DNA of 33,310 nucleotides from Chishuiella changwenlii (GCF_900142565.1 NZ_FRBH01000003.1:285274-318583), one strand, 5' to 3'. Shown: positions 17,403 through 27,595, counted from the stretch's first letter. Numbers and translations: made by a program. The notes: generated by a model from the sequence alone, not told the origin.

Positions 17403-20024
17403 ATGGAAATCGCATCAAAATATACACCTCAAGAAATTGAAGGAAAATGGTATGAATACTGGATGGAGAAGAAATATTTTAAATCAACTCCAGACCAAAG
17501 AAAAGCTTATACAATTGTAATTCCTCCACCTAACGTCACAGGTGTTTTACACATGGGACATATGTTAAATAATACGATTCAAGATGTTTTAATTCGTCGT
17601 GCTCGTATGCGTGGATACAATGCTTGTTGGGTTCCAGGAACAGATCATGCTTCTATTGCAACTGAAGCAAAAGTTGTTGCGAAATTAAAAGAACAAGGAA
17701 TTTCTAAATTTGATATAGGTAGAGAAAAATTCTTAGAACACGCTTGGGATTGGACACATACGCATGGTGGAATTATCTTAGATCAGTTAAAGAAATTAGG
17801 AGCTTCTTGTGATTGGGATCGTACAAAATTTACAATGGATGCAGATTTATCAGAATCTGTACAACGTGTATTTATTGATCTTTACAATAAAGGATTAATT
17901 TACCGTGGATACCGTATGGTAAACTGGGATCCTGAAGCTAAAACAAATATTTCTGACGAAGAGGTTATCTACAAAGAGAAAAACGGAAAATTATATCATT
18001 TAAAATATAAAGTTGTTGGTTCTGATGACTACATTGTTGTTGCAACAACTCGTCCAGAAACTATTTTTGGAGATTCAGCAGTTTGTATTAATCCAAATGA
18101 TGAACGTTACGACTGGTTAAAAGGAAAACAAGTTATTGTTCCTTTAGTTGGACGTGAAGTTAATATAATCGAAGACGAATATGTTGATTTAGAATTTGGA
18201 ACAGGATGTCTTAAAGTTACTCCAGCTCATGATACAAATGATTATGAATTAGGGAAAAAACATAACTTAGAATTCATTGATATTTTTACAGATGATGCAA
18301 AATTAAACGATTACGGATTAAATTATGCCGGAATGGATCGTTTTAAAGCTCGTAAAGAAATCGAGAAAGAATTAGAAGAAAAAGGATTAATAGAAAAAGT
18401 AGAAAATTACACAAATAATGTAGGAACTTCTGAAAGAACTGGAGCTGTTATAGAGCCTAAGATTTCTAATCAATGGTTCTTAAAAATGACAGATTTAGCA
18501 AAACCTGCATTAGATAATGTAATGAATGATACAATTAAATTTCATCCTGCGAAATTTAAAAATACATACCGTAATTGGATGGAAAATGTAATAGATTGGA
18601 ACATTTCTCGTCAATTATGGTGGGGACACCAAATTCCTGCATTTTTCTACGGAGAAGGAAATGAAGATTTTGTTGTGGCTTTAACAAAAGAAGAAGCTTT
18701 ACCATTGGCACAAGAAAAAACAGGAAATTCAGCTTTAACACTTGATAATTTACGTCAAGATGAAGATGCTTTAGATACTTGGTTTTCTTCTTGGTTATGG
18801 CCAATGTCTGTTTTTAATGGAATAAATGAGCCAGATAACGAAGAAATTAATTACTATTACCCAACACAAGATTTAGTTACAGGTCCAGATATTATTTTCT
18901 TTTGGGTTGCACGTATGATTGTTGCTGGTTATGAATACCGTGAACAATTACCTTTCGAGAATGTATATTTTACAGGAATTGTTCGTGATAAACAAGGACG
19001 TAAAATGTCTAAATCTTTAGGTAATTCACCAGATCCAGTTGAGTTAATGAACGAGTACGGAGCTGATGCTACACGTATGGGAATGTTATTAACTGCACCT
19101 GCTGGTAATGATTTACCTTTCGACATCGATTTATGTTTACAAGGGCGTAACTTCGCTAACAAAATATGGAATGCCTTCCGTTTAATAAAAGGATGGGAAG
19201 TAAAAGAAGATTTAGAACAATCTTCTGCGCAAGCTAAAGCTGTTGAATGGTTTGAAAATAAATTTCAACAAACATTAGTTGAAATTGAACATAATTATGA
19301 TCAATACCGTTTATCAGATTCGTTAATGGCAATCTATAAATTAATTTGGGATGATTTCTGTTCTTGGTATTTAGAAGCTATTAAACCAACATTTGGTGAG
19401 CCAATAGATGCAAAAACGTATCAGGCTACAATAGGATATTTAGAAAATGTTTTAAAAGTTTTACATCCATTTATGCCATTCTTAACAGAAGAAATATGGC
19501 AATTAATTGCAGATAGAACAGAAGATGAAGCATTAATTATTTCTGAATATCCAACAATAACTTCTTTTGACGAAACAATTATCAAACATTTCGAAAATAC
19601 AAAAGAGGCAACTACTGCAATTCGTGGTTTACGTTCAGAAAAAGGAATGTCACCAAAAGAAGCTTTAGAAGTTTTTGCAGATGCACAAGCAGCATCAGAA
19701 ATTTTTGTCGATGTATTCTCTAAATTAGGAAATGTTCCGAATTTTAATACAGGAAATAAACCAGAGAAAGGATTTGCTTTCCGTGTAGGTACATTAGAAT
19801 TTATGGTACCAATGTCAGATAATATTGATGTTGAAGCTGAACGCGAAAAATTACAAAAGGAATTAGAATATAACAAAGGTTTCTTAAACTCGGTTCGTAA
19901 AAAGTTATCAAACGAAAAATTTGTTGCTGGAGCTCCAGAACAAGTTATCGTTAACGAGCGTAAAAAAGAAGCAGATGCATTAGAAAAAATTTCTCAGATA
20001 GAAGAGCAATTAGCAGCTTTATAA
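17403..20024 (+). CDS. valS: Valine-tRNA ligase (ValRS)
   Basis: This 873-residue class I aminoacyl-tRNA synthetase charges tRNA-Val. The ATP-binding HIGH motif appears as HMGH (50-53, in [13 protein letters not shown]) and the KMSKS loop is intact (534-538). Between them lie the CP1 editing domain ([32 protein letters not shown]) and the zinc/tRNA-binding region. The final ~70 residues are a charged coiled coil ([15 protein letters not shown], then [20 protein letters not shown]), the tRNA arm of ValRS, which separates it from IleRS and LeuRS. Length is normal. Its own terminator follows. Confidence 0.98.
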   Translation: MEIASKYTPQEIEGKWYEYWMEKKYFKSTPDQRKAYTIVIPPPNVTGVLHMGHMLNNTIQDVLIRRARMRGYNACWVPGTDHASIATEAKVVAKLKEQGISKFDIGREKFLEHAWDWTHTHGGIILDQLKKLGASCDWDRTKFTMDADLSESVQRVFIDLYNKGLIYRGYRMVNWDPEAKTNISDEEVIYKEKNGKLYHLKYKVVGSDDYIVVATTRPETIFGDSAVCINPNDERYDWLKGKQVIVPLVGREVNIIEDEYVDLEFGTGCLKVTPAHDTNDYELGKKHNLEFIDIFTDDAKLNDYGLNYAGMDRFKARKEIEKELEEKGLIEKVENYTNNVGTSERTGAVIEPKISNQWFLKMTDLAKPALDNVMNDTIKFHPAKFKNTYRNWMENVIDWNISRQLWWGHQIPAFFYGEGNEDFVVALTKEEALPLAQEKTGNSALTLDNLRQDEDALDTWFSSWLWPMSVFNGINEPDNEEINYYYPTQDLVTGPDIIFFWVARMIVAGYEYREQLPFENVYFTGIVRDKQGRKMSKSLGNSPDPVELMNEYGADATRMGMLLTAPAGNDLPFDIDLCLQGRNFANKIWNAFRLIKGWEVKEDLEQSSAQAKAVEWFENKFQQTLVEIEHNYDQYRLSDSLMAIYKLIWDDFCSWYLEAIKPTFGEPIDAKTYQATIGYLENVLKVLHPFMPFLTEEIWQLIADRTEDEALIISEYPTITSFDETIIKHFENTKEATTAIRGLRSEKGMSPKEALEVFADAQAASEIFVDVFSKLGNVPNFNTGNKPEKGFAFRVGTLEFMVPMSDNIDVEAEREKLQKELEYNKGFLNSVRKKLSNEKFVAGAPEQVIVNERKKEADALEKISQIEEQLAAL

Positions 20025-20050
20025 TTTAATTATCACAATTTATTATATAC

Positions 20051-20080
20051 AAAAACCACTTCGTAAGAAGTGGTTTTTTT
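20051..20080 (+). terminator. Intrinsic terminator of valS
   Basis: AAAAACCACTTC (20051-20062) and GAAGTGGTTTTT (20067-20078) pair around a GTAA tetraloop, followed by T-rich sequence, 26 bp past the stop codon. Confidence 0.92.
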
Positions 20081-20157
20081 GTTATACCATAACTTTCTAC
20101 GGCTTTATATGAGCGAAATAGAATAGAATTCTTAAATTAGCGAACCTTAATAAAACT

Positions 20158-20799
20158 ATGGATTTTATACAACTTCTTTTTATCGGAATTTTTACAGCAA
20201 TTATCGGGACATCTATTCCTGGTTTGTTGAATATGACGGTTGTGAAAATTGGAAAACAAGAAGGTGAAAAGTCTGCTTATTCTTTTATTTTAGGAGCTTC
20301 TATTACAATTGCAATTCAAGTTTATTTAGCGATTTTCTTTGCGAAGTTTATCAACTTTAATGCAGAAGTAACAAAAATATTTAGAGAAGTTGGTTTATTT
20401 GTATTTGTTATAATCACAATTTACTTTTTATTTATAGCCAAGAGTAGAGATCGAAAAAAGAAACAAAACAAGTTAGATGAAATAGGAGAGGTGAAACAAA
20501 AAAATAAGTTGTTATATGGCTTATTCTTATCAGCTATTAATGTTTTTCCTATTCCTTTTTATGTTTTTTTAAGTGCTACGTTGGTTTCTTATAATATTGA
20601 TATTTTTGGACAACCTAATAGTTCAATTTTTGCTTTAGGCGTTGTAATAGGTTCAGTATTGGTATTCTATTCTTATCTAAAAATTTTTAGAAATAAATCA
20701 GAGGATAATTCTTTTATCTTAAAGAATATAAATTATGTTATAGGTGGTATAACAAGTGTAGTTTCTCTTTTAACAATCTATCAATTATTTATAGCTTAA
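20158..20799 (+). CDS. LysE-type family exporter
   Basis: This 213-residue inner-membrane protein has six predicted helices arranged three plus three around a basic, hydrophilic middle loop (KSRDRKKKQNK, then LDEIGEVKQKNK, about 101-122). The N-terminal pattern, with a GTSIPGLLNMTVVKIGKQEG segment after helix 1 and a second-half FLSAINVFPIPFYVFLSATLV, fits the LysE/RhtB superfamily, whose members export amino acids or related metabolites. The substrate is unknown. The usual P-G-P in the first helix is replaced by IPGLLN, as often seen in Bacteroidota members. It begins 133 bp after valS beyond a terminator, and its 3' side carries a heptamer tandem repeat. Confidence 0.8.
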   Translation: MDFIQLLFIGIFTAIIGTSIPGLLNMTVVKIGKQEGEKSAYSFILGASITIAIQVYLAIFFAKFINFNAEVTKIFREVGLFVFVIITIYFLFIAKSRDRKKKQNKLDEIGEVKQKNKLLYGLFLSAINVFPIPFYVFLSATLVSYNIDIFGQPNSSIFALGVVIGSVLVFYSYLKIFRNKSEDNSFILKNINYVIGGITSVVSLLTIYQLFIA

Positions 20800-20823
20800 T
20801 TAAATAGATTTTTGAAATTTGTA

Positions 20824-20870
20824 CTCACAACTCACAACTCACAACTCACAACTCACAACTCACAACTCAA
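20824..20870. repeat. Heptanucleotide tandem repeat (CTCACAA)6
   Basis: Six perfect head-to-tail copies of CTCACAA occupy 20824-20865, followed by a partial copy CTCAA to 20870. The repeat starts 24 bp past the stop of the LysE-type gene and ends before the terminator of the convergent DUF4197 gene. It lies wholly outside coding sequence. Confidence 0.97.
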
Positions 20871-20882
20871 TCCTATCATAAC

Positions 20883-20916
20883 AAAAAAATCAGTTCCATT
20901 AAAATGAAACTGATTT
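20883..20916 (-). terminator. Intrinsic terminator of the prfC-DUF4197 unit
   Basis: AAATCAGTT (20887-20895) and AACTGATTT (20908-20916) form a stem with further pairing inside (CATT/AATG). On the minus strand a T-run follows. It lies 28 bp past the DUF4197 stop codon. Confidence 0.82.
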
Positions 20917-20944
20917 GTATATTCACATGTATAGTGTGCTAATT

Positions 20945-21787
20945 TTATTTCTTGTCTTGTGCTCCGAAAACTTGTTGTAACAAAGAAGTAGTTCGTAAAG
21001 CAGAGTTTCCTCTAATACCAGCTTCTTTTTCTGCAACCATATTAAACACTCCATTTATTGCTTGTTGTGTAACATAAGCATTAAGGTTTGTATCAATTTT
21101 ATTTCCAGTAAGTGTATTATACTTTGTAATTAAATTATTCCAAACTTTATCTGCACCAACTTTTCCTAAAGAAGCTTCAATTTTTGGTTGAAAAGCAATA
21201 GACAAATCGTTGTTTGTTTTAGATTTTAGAAAATTAGTTGCTGAATTATCTCCTCCTATTAAAATATTTTTAGCATCTGTAATTGTCATAGAAGACAAGG
21301 CATTTACAAAAATAGGAGCAGCTTCAGAAACAGCATCTTCTGCAGCACTGTTCAATAATTTTACACCTTTATCTGCTAAACTTCCCATACCTAAAGAACG
21401 TAGAGTACTTTCTACTTTTTGTAATTCCTCTGACATTAAAATCTTCGCAACAGGATTATTTAAAAAACCATTTTTTTGACTCAATGATTTTATTCCATCA
21501 TTTAAACCAATAGATAAAGCTTCTTTTAAACCAGAAGCAACAGTAGAATTAGATAAACTGCTTAATTTAGTTAAAGACTCCGCAGAAATAGTCTGTGGTT
21601 GAGTTGGTGTCTCAACTTTTACAGAATCTTTTTTTACAACCGTTTTTTTATCTTTAGAATTGGTTTTCTTTTTATTGTTTTTAGCTTCAACTTCTTTTTT
21701 AATGTTACCAAAAATAGAATTTAAATCTTGTGCTTTGGCGTTGTTAAAAGCTGCAATAAAAATAAGGCTTGCTATAATTTTTTTCAT
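20945..21787 (-). CDS. DUF4197 family exported protein
   Basis: This 280-residue protein has a signal peptide (MKKIIASLIFIAAFNNAKA|Q), a lysine-rich low-complexity linker (about residues 30-65, KKKTNSKDKKTVVKKDSVKV) and a largely helical DUF4197 domain from about residue 70 to the end. Matching segments are VASGLKEALSIGLNDGIKSLS, PAKILMSEELQKVESTLRSLG and a central FVNALSSMTITDAKNILIGG. The family function is not known to me; the protein should be periplasmic or surface-exposed. It begins 12 bp after prfC, so the two are probably co-transcribed, though no functional link is evident. The lysine linker is not typical of all family members. Confidence 0.85.
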   Translation of the reverse strand: MKKIIASLIFIAAFNNAKAQDLNSIFGNIKKEVEAKNNKKKTNSKDKKTVVKKDSVKVETPTQPQTISAESLTKLSSLSNSTVASGLKEALSIGLNDGIKSLSQKNGFLNNPVAKILMSEELQKVESTLRSLGMGSLADKGVKLLNSAAEDAVSEAAPIFVNALSSMTITDAKNILIGGDNSATNFLKSKTNNDLSIAFQPKIEASLGKVGADKVWNNLITKYNTLTGNKIDTNLNAYVTQQAINGVFNMVAEKEAGIRGNSALRTTSLLQQVFGAQDKK

Positions 21788-21799
21788 TTGAAAAGGTTT

Positions 21800-23386
21800 T
21801 TAAAATTCACTTACAAAATGTAATTTAACTGAAGGGAATTTATCTTGCGTCATCTGAATTGTGAATGCAGAATCTGCCAAGAATACCAATTGATTAAATT
21901 TATCTCTTGCTAAATAACGTTGTTTAACGCGTTTAAATTCTTTAAATTCCTCCGTGTTTTCATCTTCAACTTCTACCCAACAAGCTTTGTGTACAGCAAA
22001 TGGTTCGTAAGTCGCTTTAGCACTGTATTCATGCTCTAAACGATACTGAATAACTTCGTATTGTAATGCACCAACTGTACCAATAATTTTACGGTTATTC
22101 ATTTCTAATGTAAATAACTGCGCAACACCTTCGTCCATTAACTGGTCAATACCTTTTTCCAATTGTTTTGCTTTCATTGGATCAGCATTGTTTATATAAC
22201 GGAAATGTTCTGGAGAGAATGCAGGAATACCTTTAAAAGTAAATTTTTCACCTTCTGTTAATGTATCTCCAATACGGAAATTTCCTGTATCATGTAAACC
22301 AACAATATCACCAGCATAAGATTCATCAATAACTTCTTTTTTATCTGCAAAGAAAGCATTTGGTGCTGGGAATTTCATGTTTTTACCTTGACGTACATGG
22401 AAATAATTCTTGTTACGTTCAAATTTACCAGAAACAATTTTTATAAAAGCTAAACGGTCTCTGTGCTTAGGATCCATATTAGCATGGATTTTAAATACGA
22501 AACCAGAAAATTTATTTTCGTAAGGTTCAATTTCTCTTAAATCTGTTTCTTTAGATTGTGGAGTAGGAGCAATATCAACGAAAGCATCTAATAATTCGCG
22601 AACACCAAAATTATTTAATGCAGAACCAAAAAATACAGGTTGTAAATTTCCGTCCATATATTCTTGCATATCAAACTCTGGATAAACACCATCAATTAAA
22701 TCAATTTCATTACGAAGATTTTCAGCATAATTAGTTCCAATTAAGTCGTCTAATTCTGGGTTTGCTAAATCTTCAATTTTAGTTGTTTCAGAAATTTTTT
22801 GTTTGTTGTCTCCAGAAAAAATATTGATATTTTTTTCCCAAATATTATAAATTCCTTTAAAAGTAGCACCAATACCAATTGGCCATGAAAGTGGAGTAAC
22901 TTTTAAATCAAGTTTTTGTTCTACTTCGTCCATCAAGTCGAATGCATCTTTTCCTTCGCGGTCCATTTTATTAATAAAAACCAACATTGGAATTTTACGC
23001 ATTCTACAAACTTCAACTAATTTGATTGTTTGTTCCTCAACCCCTTTTGCAACGTCAATTACTACAATAGCAGAATCAACAGCTGTTAAAGTACGAAAAG
23101 TGTCTTCAGCGAAATCTTTGTGACCAGGAGTATCTAAGATATTAATCTTTTTTCCTTTGTATTCAAAAGCTAAAACAGAAGTTGCAACTGAGATACCACG
23201 TTGGCGCTCAATTTCCATGAAATCGGAAGTTGCTCCTTTTTTTATTTTATTACTTTTTACAGCTCCTGCTTCTTGTATAGCACCCCCAAATAATAATAAC
23301 TTTTCTGTTAAAGTTGTTTTTCCAGCATCTGGATGGGCTATAATTCCAAAGGTTTTTCGTTTATTTATTTCTTTTTCTAAAGACAT
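21800..23386 (-). CDS. prfC: Peptide chain release factor 3 (RF3)
   Basis: RF3 is a translational GTPase that removes RF1/RF2 from the ribosome after termination. With this start the protein has 528 residues. The G1 motif is AHPDAGKTT (17-25), followed by the switch I region, G3 DTPGHKDF and G4 NKMD; the C-terminal RF3-specific domain contains GTVGALQYEVIQYRLEHEY. A longer reading is open to an ATG at 23410, but I choose 23386. The protein then begins MSLEKEINKRKTF, which aligns with the usual RF3 N terminus, and an exact -7 box (23415-23408) overlaps the upstream ATG, so a transcript from it would begin downstream of that codon. It is followed 12 bp later by the DUF4197 gene. Confidence 0.96.
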   Translation of the reverse strand: MSLEKEINKRKTFGIIAHPDAGKTTLTEKLLLFGGAIQEAGAVKSNKIKKGATSDFMEIERQRGISVATSVLAFEYKGKKINILDTPGHKDFAEDTFRTLTAVDSAIVVIDVAKGVEEQTIKLVEVCRMRKIPMLVFINKMDREGKDAFDLMDEVEQKLDLKVTPLSWPIGIGATFKGIYNIWEKNINIFSGDNKQKISETTKIEDLANPELDDLIGTNYAENLRNEIDLIDGVYPEFDMQEYMDGNLQPVFFGSALNNFGVRELLDAFVDIAPTPQSKETDLREIEPYENKFSGFVFKIHANMDPKHRDRLAFIKIVSGKFERNKNYFHVRQGKNMKFPAPNAFFADKKEVIDESYAGDIVGLHDTGNFRIGDTLTEGEKFTFKGIPAFSPEHFRYINNADPMKAKQLEKGIDQLMDEGVAQLFTLEMNNRKIIGTVGALQYEVIQYRLEHEYSAKATYEPFAVHKACWVEVEDENTEEFKEFKRVKQRYLARDKFNQLVFLADSAFTIQMTQDKFPSVKLHFVSEF

Positions 23387-23407
23387 TGTAATCAAATTTT
23401 CAGGTTG

Positions 23408-23415
23408 CAAAGATA
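23408..23415 (-). promoter_or_regulatory. -7 box of prfC, decides the start codon
   Basis: TATCTTTG on the minus strand is an exact TAnnTTTG match. It overlaps the upstream in-frame ATG at 23410 and leaves about 15 nt of leader before the preferred start at 23386. Confidence 0.6.
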
Positions 23416-23502
23416 GTCTATCTCAAGAAAACACGAAACATTAAATTAACGAATAGAATAATATAACCAAAAATACGTTAACTATAAACGACGTCAGATT
23501 TT

Positions 23503-26500
23503 ATGAAAAAGATAATTTACTTTTTATTACTCCTTATAAATAGCTTTGTATTTGCACAACAATATCCTGTAATTCATCCATTAACAGGTGGTTTTACATT
23601 TGCAGGAGAAAAATTAGATAATAATCCACAAGCATTTGGAGTTGCTACACCAGTTGGAGCGGGTTGTAGTGTTAGTTTTTCTAATAATTATAAATTCTAT
23701 TCTTTTAAGGCAAACTTTGATATGGTTTTTGCTTTTGATTTAATTGCTACAAAACCAGATTTTCGTTTTGTAGTGTGGAAATTAACCAAAGATAAATTAC
23801 CAACTGCAATTTTTGAAAGAGGAGGAACTATAAGAGCTGATAGATCTGTAGAAGGATCAAGTAACGTAAAAGGATTAAGAGAGGGATTACCTAATATTTG
23901 TGAATCTAATTTTAATGCTGGTGCAATTGGTTATGCAAAGGCTTTTGAAGGTGGTGAGATTCTAAAAAAGGACGAAACAATAGTTATTGTTGTTTATGGA
24001 ACATCTGATACAGAACTTTTTGATATAAAAGTAAATGTAGCAGAAGAAAGACAAATTAATACATTTAATAATCTTTGTGTAGGATTATCTTACACTTACA
24101 ATCAAATTTTTGATGCTGTAAAAACCGATTCTGGTTTAACTGATATTAAATTATATACCAATAATGTATTTAATACAGAAATTAATTCAGGAACTACTTT
24201 TAGTACAGATACTACAATCTATGCGCAAGTAAGAGATGCATCTGGAAATTTGAAGTATATTTATACAGTTCCATTAAAATTTGTTCCAGAACATCAATTT
24301 AATATCAAAACAAGTATACAAACAGAATTTGCTTGTACCAATTCTTATGTTCTTCCTAGCGCAAGTGTTTTATTATCAAAATTGTTTGATTCTGTTTTAC
24401 CAGAATATTCTATTTCATCAATCACAGTAAATGGAACTTACTATAATGCTGGAGATTCAGTTCCTTTAACTGTAGGAGAAGAAACTTCTATCAAAATAAA
24501 AGTAAAATATAACGGCGCATGTGTTATTGATTCTAATGAAATTTCCATTCCTTTAAAACAAGGAAGTCCAGTTTTATCAAATAATATTTCTGCTGCAACG
24601 TGTGATAATCAACATAAATTATTGTATTCTGAGGTTTATTCGAAATTAGGAATTGATGCAAGTCAGTATGACTTAGAAGTAAGCTTAAATGGAAGTGTAA
24701 TTGCGAATGAGACATCAACAGCTATAACTTCAACATTAACGTATAAAGTTAAAATAAAATCAAAGTCTTCTGGTTGCGAAAGTAATGTTGTTGATTTTGT
24801 TGTAACAAAAACTTCACCTGCAAATATAGCTAATGCAACAATTGCTGGAATTTGTTTTGATGATTTTAAACAAGCAGATATAGATAATGCAGTTTCTACT
24901 ATTCAGAATGGAAATGCTTATCAGTTAAAATATTTTCAAGAAAATGGAACTGAGTTGGTATCTACTTCATTGTTAGAATTTATAAAGAATACTAAAAACG
25001 GAAAAATAATTGTAAAAGCACTTGCTTCTAATAATACAGGTATTTGTGATACGACAGTCGAATTATCTTTTAATTTAAATCAATCATCATTTAATAAAGT
25101 TGAAAATATTGAAACTTTAAAATCTTCTTGTTCAGAAGTTGGTTTAGGTTACACATTTTCTAAATCTGAAATAGAAAATTATTTAAAAGCAAAATTAGGT
25201 CGTACAGATATTATTTTTTCTGGAATAAATGATACATCACTTGCAGACAATCAAGCAGGTTCTATCAAATTCAAAGTTCAGGTGAATGGTGAAAGTTGTT
25301 GGTCAGAAGAAATGATTTTACCTTTACAAGTTTTTACAAAACCTAATGTAGCAGAAGCTTCAAAAGAATTGCAAGCAGATTGTAATAATTTGATAACAAT
25401 AAATGAAACGACATTAAAAGAATTATTTGGAGCAAATTCTACAACAGATTTCAACTATCAAATTCAGCATACTAATTCAACACCATTAACGTTTGATGGA
25501 AGTGGAAAAGCATACGTAAAAGTTCTTTTCAAGAATAAATTAGATGAAAATTGTTTTGTAGAAAAGACAATTACAATTAATAAAACACAAGAATTAGTTG
25601 TAGACACTGCTTTATTAGAGAGCTTTACAAAAGCAAACGAAATTATTTATTGTGAGGATAATAGTAATGTAGCTAAAAATCAAATTCAAGTTATTTTAGA
25701 TTATATTAAAACTCAATATCCTACTTTGGTTGCGCAATCAACCGTAGATGAAATTTATTCTAAATTTAATTCAAACAAAGGAGAAGTCGAGGTCGTATTT
25801 AATGATCCAAGTTTTTGTGGAAATGCTACTGTAAAATTATACTATCAAAAAAATAACTTACCAACAATTGTAGTTCCTGAAAATGGAACAGTTTGTAGTG
25901 GAGAATTGTTTGTATTAGATTTTACATCTCAAACAAATTACTCAAACTATAATTATAGTGTAGAAAAGAATGATGGTTCTAGAGTTGCAGGAATAGATAA
26001 GTTTGAATTAAATGTTGGAACTTACAAGATTACAATAGAAGATAGAATAACGAATTGTAGTGTTGTAAAAACATTAGTTATTGCAAATTCTGAATTACCA
26101 ACAATAGAAAAAATAACAATTAATCAAGGTAATATTACAATTATTGCAAAAGGTAATGGAAGTTTAGAGTATGCTTTGTTTGATGATAAAGGAAACATTG
26201 TTGTAAATTGGCAAGCGAAAAATGCTTTAGATGTTCCAGCAGGAAATATCAATAATAATTTTACGGTTAAAGTGAGATTAAATAACTGTGGAACAACAGA
26301 GGTATCTGACTTAGTTTATCTCGATTTACCAAATTTTGTTTCTCCTAATGGAGATGGTAAAAACGACCTTTGGCAACCAATGAGAAAAAATGGACAAGCA
26401 ACTGATACTAAAAATTCTTATAAGTTGATAATTTTTGATAGATTTGGAAAACAAATTTTAACACAAGAAGGTATTAACATTATTAAATGGGATGGGACAC

Positions 26501-26619
26501 ATTTAGGAAAGCCCGTTGCAGATGGAACATACTGGTACTTATTAGAATTTTCTAAAGAGAGCAGTATATTAAATGTTCAATATTCGGGTAGTATATTAGT
26601 TAAACGAAAGGTCAATTAA
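23503..26619 (+). CDS. Large T9SS cargo protein with type B C-terminal sorting domain
   Basis: This 1038-residue exported protein has a signal peptide MKKIIYFLLLLINSFVFA|Q. An N-terminal domain of about 165 residues (FYSFKANFDMVFAFDLIATK, then FRFVVWKLTK) looks like a beta-sandwich. Several immunoglobulin-like repeats of about 75-95 residues follow, each carrying one or two cysteines. The final ~95 residues are a type B sorting domain (gliding motility C-terminal/CHU_C class): LPNFVSPNGDGKNDLW from about 942, then YKLIIFDRFGKQI, IIKWDGTHLGKPV, ADGTYWYLLEF and a closing SGSILVKRKVN. It is expected to be secreted and held at the cell surface. The SprF-like gene begins 16 bp later, the usual pairing for type B cargo such as SprB. 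The ligand or role of the repeats is unknown; adhesion is a guess. Confidence 0.9.
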   Translation: MKKIIYFLLLLINSFVFAQQYPVIHPLTGGFTFAGEKLDNNPQAFGVATPVGAGCSVSFSNNYKFYSFKANFDMVFAFDLIATKPDFRFVVWKLTKDKLPTAIFERGGTIRADRSVEGSSNVKGLREGLPNICESNFNAGAIGYAKAFEGGEILKKDETIVIVVYGTSDTELFDIKVNVAEERQINTFNNLCVGLSYTYNQIFDAVKTDSGLTDIKLYTNNVFNTEINSGTTFSTDTTIYAQVRDASGNLKYIYTVPLKFVPEHQFNIKTSIQTEFACTNSYVLPSASVLLSKLFDSVLPEYSISSITVNGTYYNAGDSVPLTVGEETSIKIKVKYNGACVIDSNEISIPLKQGSPVLSNNISAATCDNQHKLLYSEVYSKLGIDASQYDLEVSLNGSVIANETSTAITSTLTYKVKIKSKSSGCESNVVDFVVTKTSPANIANATIAGICFDDFKQADIDNAVSTIQNGNAYQLKYFQENGTELVSTSLLEFIKNTKNGKIIVKALASNNTGICDTTVELSFNLNQSSFNKVENIETLKSSCSEVGLGYTFSKSEIENYLKAKLGRTDIIFSGINDTSLADNQAGSIKFKVQVNGESCWSEEMILPLQVFTKPNVAEASKELQADCNNLITINETTLKELFGANSTTDFNYQIQHTNSTPLTFDGSGKAYVKVLFKNKLDENCFVEKTITINKTQELVVDTALLESFTKANEIIYCEDNSNVAKNQIQVILDYIKTQYPTLVAQSTVDEIYSKFNSNKGEVEVVFNDPSFCGNATVKLYYQKNNLPTIVVPENGTVCSGELFVLDFTSQTNYSNYNYSVEKNDGSRVAGIDKFELNVGTYKITIEDRITNCSVVKTLVIANSELPTIEKITINQGNITIIAKGNGSLEYALFDDKGNIVVNWQAKNALDVPAGNINNNFTVKVRLNNCGTTEVSDLVYLDLPNFVSPNGDGKNDLWQPMRKNGQATDTKNSYKLIIFDRFGKQILTQEGINIIKWDGTHLGKPVADGTYWYLLEFSKESSILNVQYSGSILVKRKVN

Positions 26620-26635
26620 TTGATTGAAATATTTT

Positions 26636-27595
26636 ATGAAGAGAATACCATACATACTTATAACATTATTATCATTAACAAACGTTGATGCACAACAGGG
26701 TTTACCATTTTATAATCACTATTTAGTGAGCGATAGAATGTTAATCAACCCTTCATATGCAGGACAAGATCCTAATGTAATTTCTATAGCAGGTACGCAC
26801 CGTAATCAATGGGACGATTTACCAGAAAGCCCAAGTACACAAACCGTAAGTGCTCATGGTATTGTAGCAGATCGATTAGCGTTAGGACTTCAATTTTTTA
26901 ATGATAGAAATGGAGCGGTTAGTATGACAGGTTTTGGTTTAAATGCAGCTTATCATATTCCAATTAATGATCGTTATGATGACGAAGATCCAAATGTTTT
27001 TTCGTTTGGTGTTGGTGCTTCTAATGTATCGCAACGTTTCGATTATTCTAAAATAATTGTAGAAGACCCATCAGATCCAGCTTTACAACAAGATAGATAT
27101 TCAACTTTTTTTGCAAATCTTGGTTTATCTTTTAAATATGCAGGATTTTTTGGAGGTGTTTCTGTATTAGATATTCCTTTAACTCAAAATATAAATTACG
27201 TAAACAATATAGAGCCTTTACCAACGTGGTATTATTTTAATTTTGGTTATAAATGGTATGTTAGCGATGGTATCGCTTTTGAACCATCTTTGGTTTATAA
27301 TCTTAATTCAAGTTCAGAACGTCATTTGGATATTAATTTCATGACCCATTTAGGTTTTGGAGATAATAATCAAGGAGTTGATATTGGAATTGGATATAAA
27401 CAAGGAATGGATTCACAAAATAGTAATCCTTTATTCATATCTCCAATTTTAAAGTTTAAAGTTGGTTCTTTAAAAGCTGGTGTTTCGTATGATATTGGTT
27501 TATCCGACTATCAAGTTGATGGAAGAAAGAATGGAATGTTATTTAGTTTAGGATTCGATTTACAAAACCCTTTGGGAGAGCGTTTCTCTTACTAA
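26636..27595 (+). CDS. PorP/SprF family type IX secretion membrane protein
   Basis: This 319-residue outer-membrane barrel belongs to the PorP/SprF family, whose members help T9SS export and surface attachment of a matched type B cargo. The signal peptide is MKRIPYILITLLSLTNVDA|Q. The mature start, GLPFYNHYLVSDRMLINPSYAG, followed by AGTHRNQWDDLPESP, is the family signature. A TTG at 26624 opens a reading four codons longer, but ATG at 26636 gives a normal signal peptide, so I use it. It lies 16 bp after the cargo gene and is followed by a strong terminator. Which PorP paralogue it is cannot be named; linkage suggests it is dedicated to the upstream protein. Confidence 0.92.
   Translation: MKRIPYILITLLSLTNVDAQQGLPFYNHYLVSDRMLINPSYAGQDPNVISIAGTHRNQWDDLPESPSTQTVSAHGIVADRLALGLQFFNDRNGAVSMTGFGLNAAYHIPINDRYDDEDPNVFSFGVGASNVSQRFDYSKIIVEDPSDPALQQDRYSTFFANLGLSFKYAGFFGGVSVLDIPLTQNINYVNNIEPLPTWYYFNFGYKWYVSDGIAFEPSLVYNLNSSSERHLDINFMTHLGFGDNNQGVDIGIGYKQGMDSQNSNPLFISPILKFKVGSLKAGVSYDIGLSDYQVDGRKNGMLFSLGFDLQNPLGERFSY

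Noticed and set aside
19421-19876. Minus-strand 151-codon ORF inside valS
   Set aside because: It is the antisense shadow of the valS C-terminal region; the serine- and isoleucine-rich product comes from reversed codons.
20824-20870. Heptamer array as a CRISPR or attachment site
   Set aside because: There are no spacers, the unit is only 7 bp, and no cas, integrase or tRNA gene is near.
26624-26635. TTG start four codons upstream for the SprF-like gene
   Set aside because: ATG at 26636 gives a normal signal peptide; the TTG adds KYF-like residues with no support.
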